Origin: Glandiceps talaboti
Lineage: Eukaryota; Hemichordata; Enteropneusta; Spengelidae
Reading direction: 5' to 3'
DNA: 43,500 nt
Assembly: GCF_964340395.1 (NCBI RefSeq)
Contig: NC_135562.1
Location: forward strand, 2,201,501-2,245,000
Shown here: one piece after another, positions 1 through 43,500 of the stretch
Layout of the letters: every line of letters begins with the position of its first letter
Numbering within the stretch: position 1 is the first letter of the stretch
Translations under genes and position numbers: made by a program
The notes under the pieces: model-generated
The model's database searches: none
What the model was told of the DNA's origin: nothing
The model's input: only the letters and a program-made list of their open reading frames with translations

Positions 1-311
1 AATATGTCACGGATGCCATTGTAAAATTATTTGCCCTAACTAAACGTGTTTAGGACCACTTTATTCTCCAACACAATATTACTAAATCTGATTAGGACTA
101 AGCTATTATTTTTAACAACAGAAACCCGGAAACTTGAAGATTTTAGAAAAATGGTGAACATCATCTGGAGAATCGTTTGATGGCAAAATGTTGAAGTACA
201 GATCTCAAGGATTTCGTCTATGAGGGCAAAAGTCGTAGATTATAAAGGCCCTAGAATTAGTCAAATCGCCTACGTTTTGACTTAGGTGAAAATATAAGCC
301 ATGGACAGACC

Positions 312-453
312 AGTCTTGCTGCTAGACGTTCGGGCTTTCCTCCGATACGATAAGCGAACGAAGTTCACAGTGAGGGCTTGTCACCCTCCAAAGCGACCTT
401 CGGTGGCTTATTGTATTGTTTCGGAAGAACACCCGAGGTCTAGCAGCTAGACT
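312..453. repeat. Foldback element in the EndoU-like gene
   Basis: The start AGTCTTGCTGCTAGAC is answered by GTCTAGCAGCTAGACT at 438-453. Pairing continues inward imperfectly (CCGATACGATAAGC against GGCTTATTG...). The element is about 140 bp and MITE-like, just beyond the EndoU exon donor. No target-site duplication was identified. The rest of 1-553 shows nothing recognisable. Confidence 0.55.
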
Positions 454-553
454 ATATGGGCAGTCTACATGATGACGGAATTAAGTGGCTATATGCCAGC
501 ACGACTAATCTCTGCTCAAATGAAAGTCACCAATCCTATATAGTCTTACATAC

Positions 554-32096
<31,543 letters not shown>

Positions 32097-32180
32097 GGTT
32101 GATGTGATGACAGGTGTGGAGAATTCCTGGGTTAGAACGTTGTGTGATCGACAGTCGAAACTAGCATGACTGCGAATAAC

Positions 32181-32190
32181 TTATATATAT
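32181..32190 (-). promoter_or_regulatory. TATA box of the SMB/EndoU-like gene
   Basis: ATATATATAAG reads on the minus strand about 85 bp upstream of the signal-peptide ATG. A start site near 32155-32160 would give a 5' UTR of about 60 nt. The zinc-finger genes show no comparable TATA box. Confidence 0.5.
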
Positions 32191-32775
32191 ATTCTTAAAC
32201 TATACGTTATGTAACGACTTGTTTTAATTAATACAGATATCGATATAGATATGATAAAGAACTAAAGAACAGCTGTGTTTTCTCACAATTCGATCATATT
32301 CCTTATACGATGCACAGTAAAACAACAATTTAGTTTAGTTTAGGCCGAGAAAAAAAATTGTTTGGTTCCGGTTACACGCCGACCCTAATTTTTTTTACGT
32401 ATTCGAGAAAAAAATAATAAAATCGCGAAAGTTGCGAAGTCTCACGAGAAATAGTGGATACGGAAACTGACATCAACTTAAAAAGACAATGTAAAACTGT
32501 TCTTCCAATCTGCAATGGCTGTACATCTGATGAGAAGAAACCAACAACACATGTACAGAGACCATATGGAAAACAACGGAAAATATAACTACTTGAACTA
32601 GACACTCACACATAAAAAAAATAAAATAAAAAATGTACCTACCCCATCTATTCTAAAATTGAGCGTGATCGGAACCACACATTTTTTGTTTATTAGGCGC
32701 CTTTATAGGTGAATTTACAGTAATTTTACACCCTTCCAAATATGACGTTATTATAATCTCAATAATATGTATGTA

Positions 32776-33047
<272 letters not shown>

Positions 33048-33109
33048 CACTTTATAAGGAATGAACTTATCGTACCAAAGTTATGTGTTTAAGTAATAAT
33101 ATAAACCAT

Positions 33110-33195
33110 GTGTCCGCACATGGGTCAGGCGATTGTTACACGTGTAGACAACCTGTGTACACGTTTAGATAAACTATGTACACGTGTACGTACTA
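33110..33195. repeat. ACACGTGT-rich degenerate repeat
   Basis: TTACACGTGTAGA, TGTACACGTTTAGA and TGTACACGTGTACG follow at about 27-bp spacing. They carry E-box (CACGTG) palindromes. Confidence 0.5.
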
Positions 33196-33789
33196 TTTTC
33201 TACAGTGGTTTCAGATAATACATAGGGACAGTGACAGATTACAAGAATTAATGTTTTAAACACACATGACGTAGTCACTTAGCGGAAATGTAAAATGATC
33301 TATGTACGATAGCAAATCATATCAATGGTATTTCAAACCAGACCTACTTTTTTCATTTCAGACTGCCACTGAAAGTTCTTGTTTACAAAGAAATCAATTT
33401 ATCAGCCAATTTATCTTGAAGGAGTAACGCCAACAGCTATCTATCATCAACTCCGATCACTTTTGTCTAGCCTACTGTAACAGTATGCATATATGTAAAT
33501 GGAATGACTTTGTAATGGGTTCAGACATGACACTCCTTATACGAGTCGCCAAACACATAGTTCAAGAATTGAATAACTTTCATGTCAATAACTAAATACT
33601 ATCTTGTACGATGTCTAGGGACGTGAGTCAAATTGTAGCGTCCTTATTTGCTGATCCTCAGTACGACATAAATTTGGAATATGAAAACCAAAAGTGAAAA
33701 CTTAATTTTGCTGTATTTACATTTGATTGTCGGAGTTGGTCTTCTACGAGAGTCACAGGTACGTACGCATGCCAGCACGTATGCACGTA

Positions 33790-33910
33790 CATACATACAT
33801 ACACAAACGCATACACATATACATACATACGTACGTACGTACGTACATACCTACATACATACATACATACATACATACATACATACATACATACATACAT
33901 ACATACATAC
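33790..33910. repeat. (TACA)n / (TACG)n microsatellite
   Basis: Tetramers with CATA/ACGT interruptions; no gene nearby on either strand. Confidence 0.9.
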
Positions 33911-34137
33911 ATTTCAGATATGACGATGCCTCGAAATCAATTTTCGTGCTTAAATAATTCACTATTTAACCAAAAGAATTTGTCAACTTTCATTAGGCAG
34001 GGGACGCCAACAATAAAAATCTGAGAAAAGTATATGACGGACTAGCAAGGGCGCCCTCTGTTTTATACGTCATTGATTAAAAGGTGTGGCGGGTTCTTCC
34101 ATTTTCCCATAGAGTTAACAAATTATTTTGTAGACAT

Positions 34138-34243
34138 ATTGGATTCTACTGCCGTATTGGATTCTACGGCCATATTGGATTCTACGGCCATATTGGATTC
34201 TACGGCCATATTGGATTCTACGGCCATTTTGGATTCTAAAATG
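34138..34243. repeat. 18-bp minisatellite, about 6 units
   Basis: Unit TTGGATTCTACGGCCATA repeated at an 18-bp (6-codon) period; too short and isolated to be called coding. Confidence 0.9.
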
Positions 34244-36420
34244 ACTAAATTTTGATGCTCATTTTGACCTCTATTACAAAAATTGTACAGTGACCCCAGG
34301 TTTTTGTATTGATTTCCACTGAAAATAGTAGTTTTCTTGAAGAAAATACACAGTAAACAGTTTAGATTCTAAAATTTCTAGAGACATACTGAACTGATTT
34401 GTACACCTTTTTCACTAGAAAGTGCAACAAATTCTTGATACAATCGATGAACATATTGACCTTAAAAATCATTGAAAATAATTGATTGATTTCCACTAAC
34501 CATGTCTTCTTTGACTTATGGGTAATGTTAGCTAACATATCCTACTCTATGTGTTGGTTTCAAAGAACTTTACTGTTCAATTATTGCTTCATCAAATCTC
34601 GAGAATGTCGAGTATTTTTACCCAATTATCTAGACAACACACTGTGACTGTTGGCTCGATATTAGAACGGGATTGATTGTAGAAGACGAATCGTTTGTAC
34701 TGTAGAACCAAATATTCATGCCGCTTTTAATACAGATATAATTGAATTCCATTTGGCATGAAATCATGAATTGGTGAATCAACCGTGATAGCAGAAAATC
34801 CTTTTCAACACTCATGGGTAACAGTTAGTGTAATCTCTCTTTTAAATCACCTCTGCATGCTTGCCTTTGTGTCGATCGGAAATTAATCGCCAGCTCAGTG
34901 TGTGTCTAAAACGTACGATATAGTCAATGTTATATGGACGTAATCTTAAGTATAAAGAGGTGATAAGATCACATCTCGTCTAGGTATACAGTCATGTTAT
35001 ATTTCATAATTGGCATCTAGTCTGTCGCAAATTCAATTTTCTTTTCAATATGGAATATCACATTTATGCGATATCAAAGTATAACCGTTACGGTAAAACA
35101 TTACAGTTTTCAATTCACGCACAGGCACTTCGCAATCCGGGGTCCCACGCTACGAAATGCCGCCAGTAACTAACGACGCTCAAATTAAACTTTGTTGCAG
35201 AGCAGACATAAACACGATTTACATAATATCAACCCCATCCCACTCTCCACAGTGCAAATAAGCCGAAATAAACTTAGTTGTCGGAACTTGGGGTGGGTAA
35301 AATCTTAAATAGCGACCACTTTATGTTTGTCGACAAACGAAAATCACTCCGCCTTGATATGCGTTGATGACGACCACCGTACAAACTCAGTCCTTATGCC
35401 CCTTTAAGGTAAACTAACACTGTGTTAAAATATACTTTACATATTAGAACTATATACCAGGTGTGAATTCTATCAATAGCAAGTGATCATTAAATTTGAT
35501 TCAGTAAATAGAATACAACAAGTACATTTGTAATAATATGCATTAAAAGATTACCTCCAAAAATTACCTTAAAAAATTAATACATATATCTTTTTCATTT
35601 TGACCTTCAGAGAAGGTATCCGGTAAATACAGTGTGAAAAGTCATTTAAAATAGACAAAGATGTTTTGTTCTTTTTTTGGAGGGGGAGGCTTTCAGAGAA
35701 CAAGTTCACCATAATCCACCCACTAATAAACTGAAGATACAAAATCAGGTTATACGAGAGAATCCTGCCTTAGACTGTACATGTAGCCACATATAACCCA
35801 CTACAGGTTCCCATATATATTTTATGAGGGCCCGGTACCGAGCGTAGTACTTATGTACTTAAAACGTGAATGCAATTCAGTATTATAACCACCTATTACA
35901 TTCCGCAGCCCTTTTTATTTTTGATTAGTCAAATCCGAAAGCAAAACGACCAATGGCTAGCTGATCAGTTTCTGAATCAAACGAACCCGGCAACGTCGGC
36001 ATTTGTGAATGATATTGGTTATTAACTGTGTCTTTCTAACGGATGCAATTTCATTGAAAGCTCTTAAGAGAATGTCATAAAATATTACATCAATGCAATA
36101 GGCTGTAAAAGATAGCTAGTTAACTCTTAGCCACTATGTTTTAGCGTGTACGGAATCCAGTATAACCTAACATTTCAAACCTGACGAGACATTGCGGTCA
36201 TTTACCTTGAGTTATCGATATATTTCGAGACTATCACAAATGACAGAGACGCTGGTTTACTTTGTTAAATGAAAAGGAATCGATTCAGTAAATCGGTCCT
36301 TTGATCTTTTAAATATAAATCGAAATAGATATTCATCAGAGAACTACAACGAAAATCTATGTCAGCTGAAACAGCGCCCCTCCAGCTTCTGATAAAATCA
36401 TACTACGTTGGCTACTATAC
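34244..36420. other. Non-coding stretch, nothing recognised
   Basis: No open frame with family features, RNA gene or clear palindrome was seen in this interval. Confidence 0.45.
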
Positions 36421-36429
36421 ATTTCATTT

Positions 36430-36800
36430 CCTGGCTCTACGTTCATACTACTAACATTGTTACATTTCATTGTCTGGCTGAATATATAAACATTGTTACA
36501 TTTCATTGTCTGGCTGAACATAAACATTGTTACATTTCATTGTCTGGCTGAATATATATATACATTGCTACATTTCATTGTCTGGCTGAACATATATACA
36601 TTGTTACATTTCATTTTTTCTGGCTGAACATATAAACATTGTTACATTTCATTGTCTGGCTGAACATATATACATTGTTACATTTCATTTTTCTGGCTGA
36701 ATATAAACATTGCTACATTTCATTGTCTGGCTGAACATATAAACATCGCTACATGCCATTGTCTGACTGAACATATAAACATTGTTACAATTTATTTTTC
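36430..36800. repeat. About 36-bp minisatellite, about 10 units
   Basis: Unit ACATTGTTACATTTCATTGT + CTGGCTGAACATATA, with length variants. Related single copies occur in gene D intron 1 (22000-22870) and at 37010-37080. Confidence 0.9.
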
Positions 36801-37782
36801 TGGCTGGATAAATTCTTACCTATCTTGCTACATAACCTCTTTGTGAAATATTAACTTAACATTATCGACGCCAAACCATTTATTAAATTCAGATTAATCA
36901 TCTAGATATCAAAGGTTTTATTTTACTTAAAGGAAATATCAGTTTACATTTTATAGACGACACCCACCCAGACGACAAAAATAGTACAATTTTACTAAAC
37001 TTTTTGTCCTGTAAGACAATAAAATGTAGCAACGTTTGAAATATTTATGTTGATCAGAACGATGAAATGTAGAAACATAAGATTTTTATCAAGGCATTGG
37101 ATTTGTATTGGATTTGTACAATCTCATAGAGACAATAGTCTATAGTATGTCCACTTAAAGGCAGATGTCCCCTATATAATAGAATAATCACAGCACGAGT
37201 CTATTTCTTTCGAAAATAGCAGTGTCAGGTAACCGCAGGTGAAGCTATTCTCGGACCGATACAACTATATCCATCTGCATGGCGCCATGTGCCTGTTTAC
37301 TTAACGTTATACATGTAATCTTTATTGGGTGAATGTAATTTGTTAAAACAGTTTGCCGCCATCTGTACCGAATGTTCAATATGTACCTATATTAAAGAAT
37401 TAATTAAATTGTAAAGTTCATATGTCTCATCTGGAGACCCTACAATTTACTACTATATAGTCATATTGTGTATTAGGTATAGTACGCAAATGTCATTTTA
37501 TACTGTATTGTATTTTATATCATTTATCATTGTATTATTACCCTTTTTTGAAGAAACACAATTTAACAGTGAGGGTCTATCTATATTTATACAATGTACT
37601 GTGGATAGAGTTTATTACTGTGTGGATTGGGTGTCCTCTATGCATTTTGGGATTTCCTGGATTTCCTGTTCCTTTGTGATGTATCCTTCATTTCATTCCC
37701 TGTCTAGTAAGCTGATGACTGTCCTTTCAATTATTTTCGTTGGATTGCTGTTTGGGGTCTTCTTTAGGCCTTGATAATGCCA

Positions 37783-38755
37783 TGTATGTATGTATGTATG
37801 TATGTATGTATGTATGTATGTATGTATGTATGTATGTATGTATGTATGTATGTATGTATGTATGTATGTATGTATGTATGTATGTATGTATGTATGTATG
37901 TATGTATGTATGTATGTATGTATGTATGTATGTATGTATGTATGTATGTATGTATGTATGTATGTATGTATGTATGTATGTATGTATGTATGTATGTATG
38001 TATGTATGTATGTGTGTATGTATGTATGTACTGTATGTATGTATGTATGTATGTATGTATGTATGTATGTACTGTATGTATGTATGTATGTATGTATGTG
38101 TGTATGTATGTATGTACTGTATGTATGTATGTATGTACTGTATGTATGTATGTATGTATGTATGTATGTATGTATGTATGTATGTATGTATGTATGTATG
38201 TATGTATGTATGTATGTATGTATGTATGTATGTATGTATGTATGTATGTATGTATGTATGTATGTATGTATGTATGTATGTATGTATGTATGTATGTATG
38301 TATGTATGTGTGTATGTATGTATGTACTGTATGTATGTATGTATGTATGTATGTATGTATGTATGTACTGTATGTATGTATGTATGTATGTATGTGTGTA
38401 TGTATGTATGTACTGTATGTATGTATGTATGTATGTATGTATGTATGTATGTATGTATGTATGTATGTATGTATGTATGTATGTATGTATGTATGTATGT
38501 ATGTATGTATGTATGTATGTATGTATGTATGTATGTATGTATGTATGTATGTATGTATGTATGTATGTATGTATGTATGTATGTATGTATGTATGTATGT
38601 ATGTATGTATGTATGTATGTATGTATGTATGTATGTATGTATGTATGTATGTATGTATGTATGTATGTATGTATGTATGTATGTATGTATGTATGTATGT
38701 ATGTATGTATGTATGTATGTATGTATGTATGTATGTATGTATGTATGTATGTATG

Positions 38756-38789
<34 letters not shown>

Positions 38790-38816
38790 TGTATGTATGT
38801 ATGTATGTATGTATGT
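37783..38816. repeat. (TATG)n microsatellite, about 1 kb
   Basis: Near-perfect TATG/CATA array with rare GTGT and ACTG interruptions, lying within the decayed retroelement. All long Met-Tyr-Val-Cys and His-Thr-Tyr-Ile frames are artefacts. Confidence 0.97.
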
Positions 38817-39009
38817 CTTGTTGTGTTAGCTTGCGGATCTTCTCTAGAATATCTCCCGCCATCTCATTTTTCTTTCCCAATCTTTTATTTCTGTGAGTAG
38901 TTTAGTCAGGTTTATTGAATTTCCTATTTCAACCCTTTTGATAGTAATGATTCTTAAGCTGATGTGAGTTTTTACTTTGACAAATTGAAAACTGTTTGTT
39001 GTTTCTTTG

Positions 39010-39030
39010 TTGGTTGGTTGGTTGGTTGGT

Positions 39031-39089
<59 letters not shown>

Positions 39090-39090
39090 A
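39010..39090. repeat. (TTGG)n and (GTT)n microsatellites
   Basis: Short TTGG run followed by about 18 GTT trinucleotides inside the decayed retroelement region. Confidence 0.9.
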
Positions 39091-39612
39091 TCATCAGTGC
39101 TCTCATAGTTTAACCTTTCTTTAGTTTGTTAAACTTGGTTGCCTTGCGTTCCTCCAGTTTATTGAAAATGTGTTCCTCATGCAAGTCGGCTGATTGGATC
39201 CAAATGTGCACTGTAGTGTAGTCTGATTTTCACGTTCATAGAGTTGGTAATTACTTTTTTGTGGTAGTTTGATATTTTTTGATACTTTCTCCCATTGTGT
39301 CTCTTGTTGTTTTCATTAGTTTTCTAGATGATTTCTCAGTATATGTGCCATGTTTTTGCTTTTTGACTCATCTGATGGTGTGTTCATTTTCCATGTCAAG
39401 TTGAAATCTTTTGGGATGAGTTGGTTTTTAGTGGAATGTTCAAGGAAATTAAGATGGCTTTGGTATCTTGCTACTTCTCGGTGTTTCTTCCCAGTATTCT
39501 TATGAGTTGTGTTGTGGTAATATCTGTTCATGTTGGTGAAGTCCGGTAGTCCTGGGTGTTCATAACTGACATCATGCCAATGAGTAGTGCAACTGTCTTG
39601 TACCAGGTGCAC

Positions 39613-40914
39613 ATTCCGCTACTTCCCATTTTCGGTGAGTCTGGCAAAGAAATCAACTTCTGTCACATTTTAAATGCTGAAGACAGTAGCTATTATCATG
39701 TAACACAGCTTTCTTGTCTATGAAGAAATATGTATCAATTTTGACAGAATGTTTTACGTTAATTCAAAAATAAAATATAGATATGTTGATCTAGTTTAAA
39801 ATAAATTTGATATTGTCCAAAAAACTAACAGAAACGACATAAAATGTTTAAAATTATTTTTGCGGGAAAGTTGGAAACCGTTTGGGCGTGCACTGGTGCG
39901 ACTGACATATTGTAAGATCTACTTTATACTAATGGAGCTTTCAAGCTTCCTATAATTCTACGTCATAATAGTGTACGTGATCGGACGAAGAGATAAGCCG
40001 TTGATGGACGTTACTTTAACATTGAAATAAAAACACAGGAAACCGTTCAATGATTGACTGTAATGAGAAACGACAGAATCATTGACACGTGTATAAATGC
40101 GTGTGGACGATACTTATAGTAAGAGATGAATACGTCTTGCTAGTACACGAAGAATTTATTTGAATCGTCATATATAAACAACGAATGTTCAACCTATTTA
40201 TGGTGGATACTAATTTTTTGGCGGTGACACGGAACTGATTTGTTTAACGTCAGAAATTCGTTCTGCAAATCCGATTTCCCTTCTCCCTCCTCCCTTTCCT
40301 TTGGGTGTGTTGTTCTTTTTATTAAGGCAAGTAATTGTGGGGTCTTTCCTGTATATAGCATGTATATAGCATGAAATAGTAATTATAAACGTCAAAATGA
40401 ACCCGTTCGAACAAAAATATAGAATTTATATCCTTCAAAAAATCATGCTGCTTCTGGGGGGGGGGTCTCTTTTGTTTGTGTGTTACTATAGTTACTAGCT
40501 AGATTTTTGTAGAGTGGGAGCTTGTGTGTGAAATGGACAAGTAGAACACTATTGGTAGTTTAAAGTGAATATTTTATACTTATGGCAGTGATCGTAAACT
40601 GAATAACAAAAGGTTTTCATCATTGGCAAGTACAATTTAGAAGTCAAACAAGGACGCCGTCGATTACACTTCTGACAAAGTGATGTTGTTTACAAGACAT
40701 AATTATAGTGTTTGTACCGCAGTCAATAAGTTGTTAATTCTATTTGCCGCTGAATTGTGATGTTTCAGTTGTCATTGATGAATTAATACACATATAGGGC
40801 ATTCACACTGGCAAAATATAGTCAGCTCTAAATCACTAACAATGATAGTTCATTATTTAGTCCACTTTCAGACTTGATTTGTGAAACAATGGATCCGGCG
40901 TAACATTCCAAAGT
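39613..40914. other. Non-coding stretch, nothing recognised
   Basis: No gene-like frame; one short G-run near 40456. No clear repeat boundaries. Confidence 0.45.
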
Positions 40915-41095
40915 CACAGCGTCCTCTACCCTAAATAAAATACAGCATTTTGAAACGGGTAGTACTCTGACATCTCACTTACCCGTTTGCTTCCTGTTGT
41001 AAATATCTGAACGGGGAAAAAACACAAAAACAGAGGAAAAAACCGTCAAAATAACAACAAACGCTTCTGTATTATTGCATCTACCCCTAAATACA
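40915..41095. repeat. Relative of the gene A intron 1 foldback
   Basis: GGGTAGTACTCTGACATCTC and AAACACAAAAACAG...AACAACAAACGCTT resemble the interior and right arm of 3275-3647 in the same order. Flanking CTACCCTAAAT and CTACCCCTAAAT suggest degenerate borders. Confidence 0.45.
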
Positions 41096-41147
41096 ATATC
41101 AAATGGCTGACTTCGACACATGTGATTCTTCAAATGTAAGGAAACTC

Positions 41148-41353
41148 CCAATCTGATTAAAATCCGATGTAGATGTCGGCTAATCGTTCATTGCTATTTT
41201 ACCTTCGTTATTTTGCCTCTACATCTGAACTAGAGGAGGCGATCAGGATAAAAACGAAAACATGTACCTAGAAGGTCAATTCAGGCAAAATAACGAAGGT
41301 AAAATAGCAATTAACGATTAGCCGACATCTACATCGGATTTTAATCAGATTGG
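41148..41353. mobile_element. MITE with near-identical long terminal inverted repeats
   Basis: Arms of about 71 bp (CCAATCTGATTAAAATCCGA ... ATTTTGCCT) differ at one base. The element is flanked on both sides by GAAACTC (41141-41147 and 41354-41360), a perfect 7-bp target-site duplication. The total is 206 bp with a central segment of about 64 bp and no coding capacity, so it is a non-autonomous DNA transposon. Near identity of the arms implies recent transposition or strong pairing-based homogenisation. Confidence 0.85.
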
Positions 41354-41706
41354 GAAACTCTGTATAGGTTGTAATTTTTCGACCAAATTATAATGATCAT
41401 TTAATTCCGAAAGCCAACCTCTCAACAGACATCACAACTTTAATGCCGCTATTTACATCTCTATTCCTTTGTCCAAACTACTTGTTAATCAAACATCACA
41501 GCCAAAAGATGTAGATCTCAAAGTTATATTATCATACCCCAATATTTTCCTGTCTTGGCGTACAGACTTATTTTCTTCAGGGCAGTGGCAGTGTCAATAA
41601 ACTTTGGTGGATACTAAAACCCTGAACTATACTCGTTGCAACAACGGGCGGAGATTCATAGCGGAATGACCTGCTGCACCATCTTCTTTATTTGCTTTGA
41701 ATTCAC

Positions 41707-41748
41707 TCACATGTCAGTCACGTGTCAGTCACATGTCAGTCACATGTG
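41707..41748. repeat. 11-bp E-box tandem repeat
   Basis: TCACATGTCAG-type units, about 4 copies including one CACGTG, at an 11-bp period. Confidence 0.6.
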
Positions 41749-43500
41749 CTAATCCTGTATTTCTTTTCATATTGCTTGGTTCCAAGTACGTTCTACATGT
41801 CGTGTACAGATTCTTTGTAGTGTAACTTGTGTCCTTAGTTTGTGACATCACTGTCTGATCCATGGACTTTGATAAGTCTAGTTCTAGTTCCATGGAAACT
41901 ACATCTAAAATCATTAGTCTGTTATTTTCACTAATACTGTTATTATCATTATTTCACTTACTGTTGGAGTAAAGTAAAAATCAATATGAAACAACAATGT
42001 CATAGAAAAACGTTCAGATCACAGTTGATATGAAAAAATATGTTCGTTCAATGTAAAACAGTTCATTGCCCTTAAAATCGCCGACAATCGTTGCAATTAC
42101 GTAAATATGTCATTTTAGAATATCTAAAATAGATTAAGGAAATTAAGTCATTTTTAATAATCGAATGTCAATATCTTATTACCCCAAAGCCTCCGGTTGT
42201 GTTTTATTTCGACTATGATATCCTATTTCAACCGACGCTTAGATTTTTGCTAACGGTTTTGTATTCAAATCTAAAGATTAGATCACGTGGCCAAAAGTAT
42301 GTTGACACTGGACATAGCACTGAGAAATCTAACACAAGTAAGGGTCAAGGTAGGCAGTAATACTACGTAAAGTTAACAGTGTCAGTTTTTATTTTTACTG
42401 GTGAATGTTTTGTCAAAAACACTAACATAAATTAGCAATTAATAAATTTTTCATATATTGTTAATATCGACGTATTAAACTGAAGATTTCCCGGCCACTT
42501 TTACTTTAGTATTTGTATTCTAAATTATAACGTCGTGGAACCGTTTGTACCACAGGGGCGTGTAATATTTCATAGATTGTTGTTTTCCAGGTCTACAGAC
42601 TAAATATAACATCCTTTTGATTGTATATTCCTACATGTAAGGGGAAGAGACTAATATTTCTTAGTAGTATAGAGATTGATACATTTGTAGTAGCAAGATT
42701 CGTACGATATTTTCCTAAGAAAACGACATTCTAAGCAACAAGAAAACAACAATCTATGAAATATTACACGCCTCTGTGTTTGTACGATGATGTCTAAATA
42801 CCAGGTCTGAGTTTAGGTAATAGAAAGTGAGGTGTGCTAAAGTAAATAGTATACTACAACTATGCACCAAAAATTACTCCTCCCTTCCACCCCACACCCC
42901 CATAAAAACAAACAAACAAACAAACAAAACAAAACAAAACATAAATTCATGTTATGCCATTTAAATGAAAGCCCAATTTTAGCTTTAACACAGTTGTTTA
43001 AAGTGTTAATTGTAGAATGTGACGGAACCATCACTCATACATATAATATATGAGTAAAATATTCTGATTAGACATTCCATCTACATTCCATGGCCAAGGC
43101 AATATTACAGATGACGCTGTAAAACCTGTGTCGTTTGTGGCAACACATAACTTGCCAGCGCATGCTCAGTACCGTCGTTATTGGTATCATTACAGTAACG
43201 GATAATTTACGAGTATAGTCGTACGTCAAGCAAAAAAAAGACTGTAATTATTCTCAGGAAATATTTCAGAGAGGATGATACAACCAATAGTCGTTACTGT
43301 ACCAGTCCTTGTTTTGATAATCCGGACACTAGCACTTTGAACGTGCTCCTAGTATTGGATTAGCCTTCACAGAGAAGATTGCCCGCGATTGCTATTAAAA
43401 TTCTGAGGTTACCAAGGAAACGAGAACACAATTGAGAAGAAATATGATGGAATGCATACCCAAGTTGGCATTTGTTTCAGAGCCGGTACACATTCACAAG
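41749..43500. other. Right end, nothing recognised
   Basis: AT-rich DNA with a short AAAC run (42903-42940). No gene, RNA or transposon end was seen. Confidence 0.45.

Larger units (their letters stand above)
37540..39612 (-). pseudogene. Decayed reverse-transcriptase-type retroelement fragment
   Basis: The minus-strand frame 39612-39316 reads HREVARYQSHLNFLEHSTKN followed by QLIPKDFNLTWK. This resembles the 'R-Y-x-S-H-x-x-F-L ... I-P-K-x-x' region N-terminal to the RT domain of Penelope-like and related animal retroelements. After further degenerate sequence and the TATG array, about 37770-37690 reads IIERTVISLLDRE, then NEGYITKEQ after a stop, similar to the 'G-x-I-T-x-x-x-x-x-x-L' segment before the RT palm. 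Several stops and frameshifts are present. Family assignment is from memory of motif style and is tentative. Confidence 0.4.

Noticed and set aside
37693-38900. 350-395 aa frames in several phases on both strands
   Set aside because: Translations of the TATG/CATA microsatellite; all phases are open because the tetramer lacks stops.

Overview
This is metazoan nuclear DNA. It is AT-rich and full of microsatellites, with GT-AG introns, long non-coding stretches and families found only in animals: somatomedin-B (SMB) domains, an apparent EndoU endoribonuclease start, and C2H2 zinc fingers with TGEKP/TGERP linkers. An invertebrate deuterostome (hemichordate or amphioxus-like) is my best guess, but the sequence alone does not settle it. 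Apart from one finger-coding exon that lacks its own start, there are two gene systems on opposite strands.

(1) Minus strand, 32,096 down to 554 and continuing off the left edge: a secreted protein with a signal peptide, three SMB domains, a Ser-Asp linker and the first part of an EndoU-like domain. All visible exons join in phase 1, except that the last one exits in phase 2. The intron between the first and second SMB exons (30,629 to 2,443) is about 28 kb.

(2) Plus strand, inside that intron: a tandem array of four paralogous three-exon zinc-finger genes. Gene A is 3033-8866, B is 11285-14503, C is 16135-19909 and D is 21849-27087. A fifth, orphan finger exon lies at 27419-27915. Each gene has a short exon 1 (motif WSFELSLADHVIFAYLKPG), a 114-126 nt exon 2 (motif LLDWFMKYSKEVIHRLE), and a large exon 3 that opens with [18 protein letters not shown], continues through a disordered Ser/Asn/Gln-rich region and ends in four C2H2 fingers. 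Both introns are phase 1 in every gene, and all four spliced reading frames close exactly (592, 678, 600 and 570 aa). I do not recognise the N-terminal three-exon module. B, C and D share a promoter signature (GCGCCCTCWA, then TGTCAAAGGTCA at a start-to-start distance of 25-27 bp); A has only the first half.

The most unusual structure is in gene A. The 3' part of exon 2, its splice donor and a little intron are tandemly repeated 20 times at an exact 100-bp period (4393-6364). Each unit holds a potential in-frame, phase-1/phase-1 mini-exon. Genes C and D carry a separate 110-bp tandem duplication starting at almost the same codons.

The rest is repeats. At least nine foldback/MITE-like elements are visible, one of them (41148-41353) with arms of about 71 bp differing at one base and a perfect 7-bp target duplication. 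There are also tandem tRNA-like (SINE-head) units at two places, several minisatellites, many microsatellites (including about 1 kb of TATG), and a decayed reverse-transcriptase-like fragment on the minus strand around 37.5-39.6 kb. From about 32.2 kb to the right end I see no intact gene.
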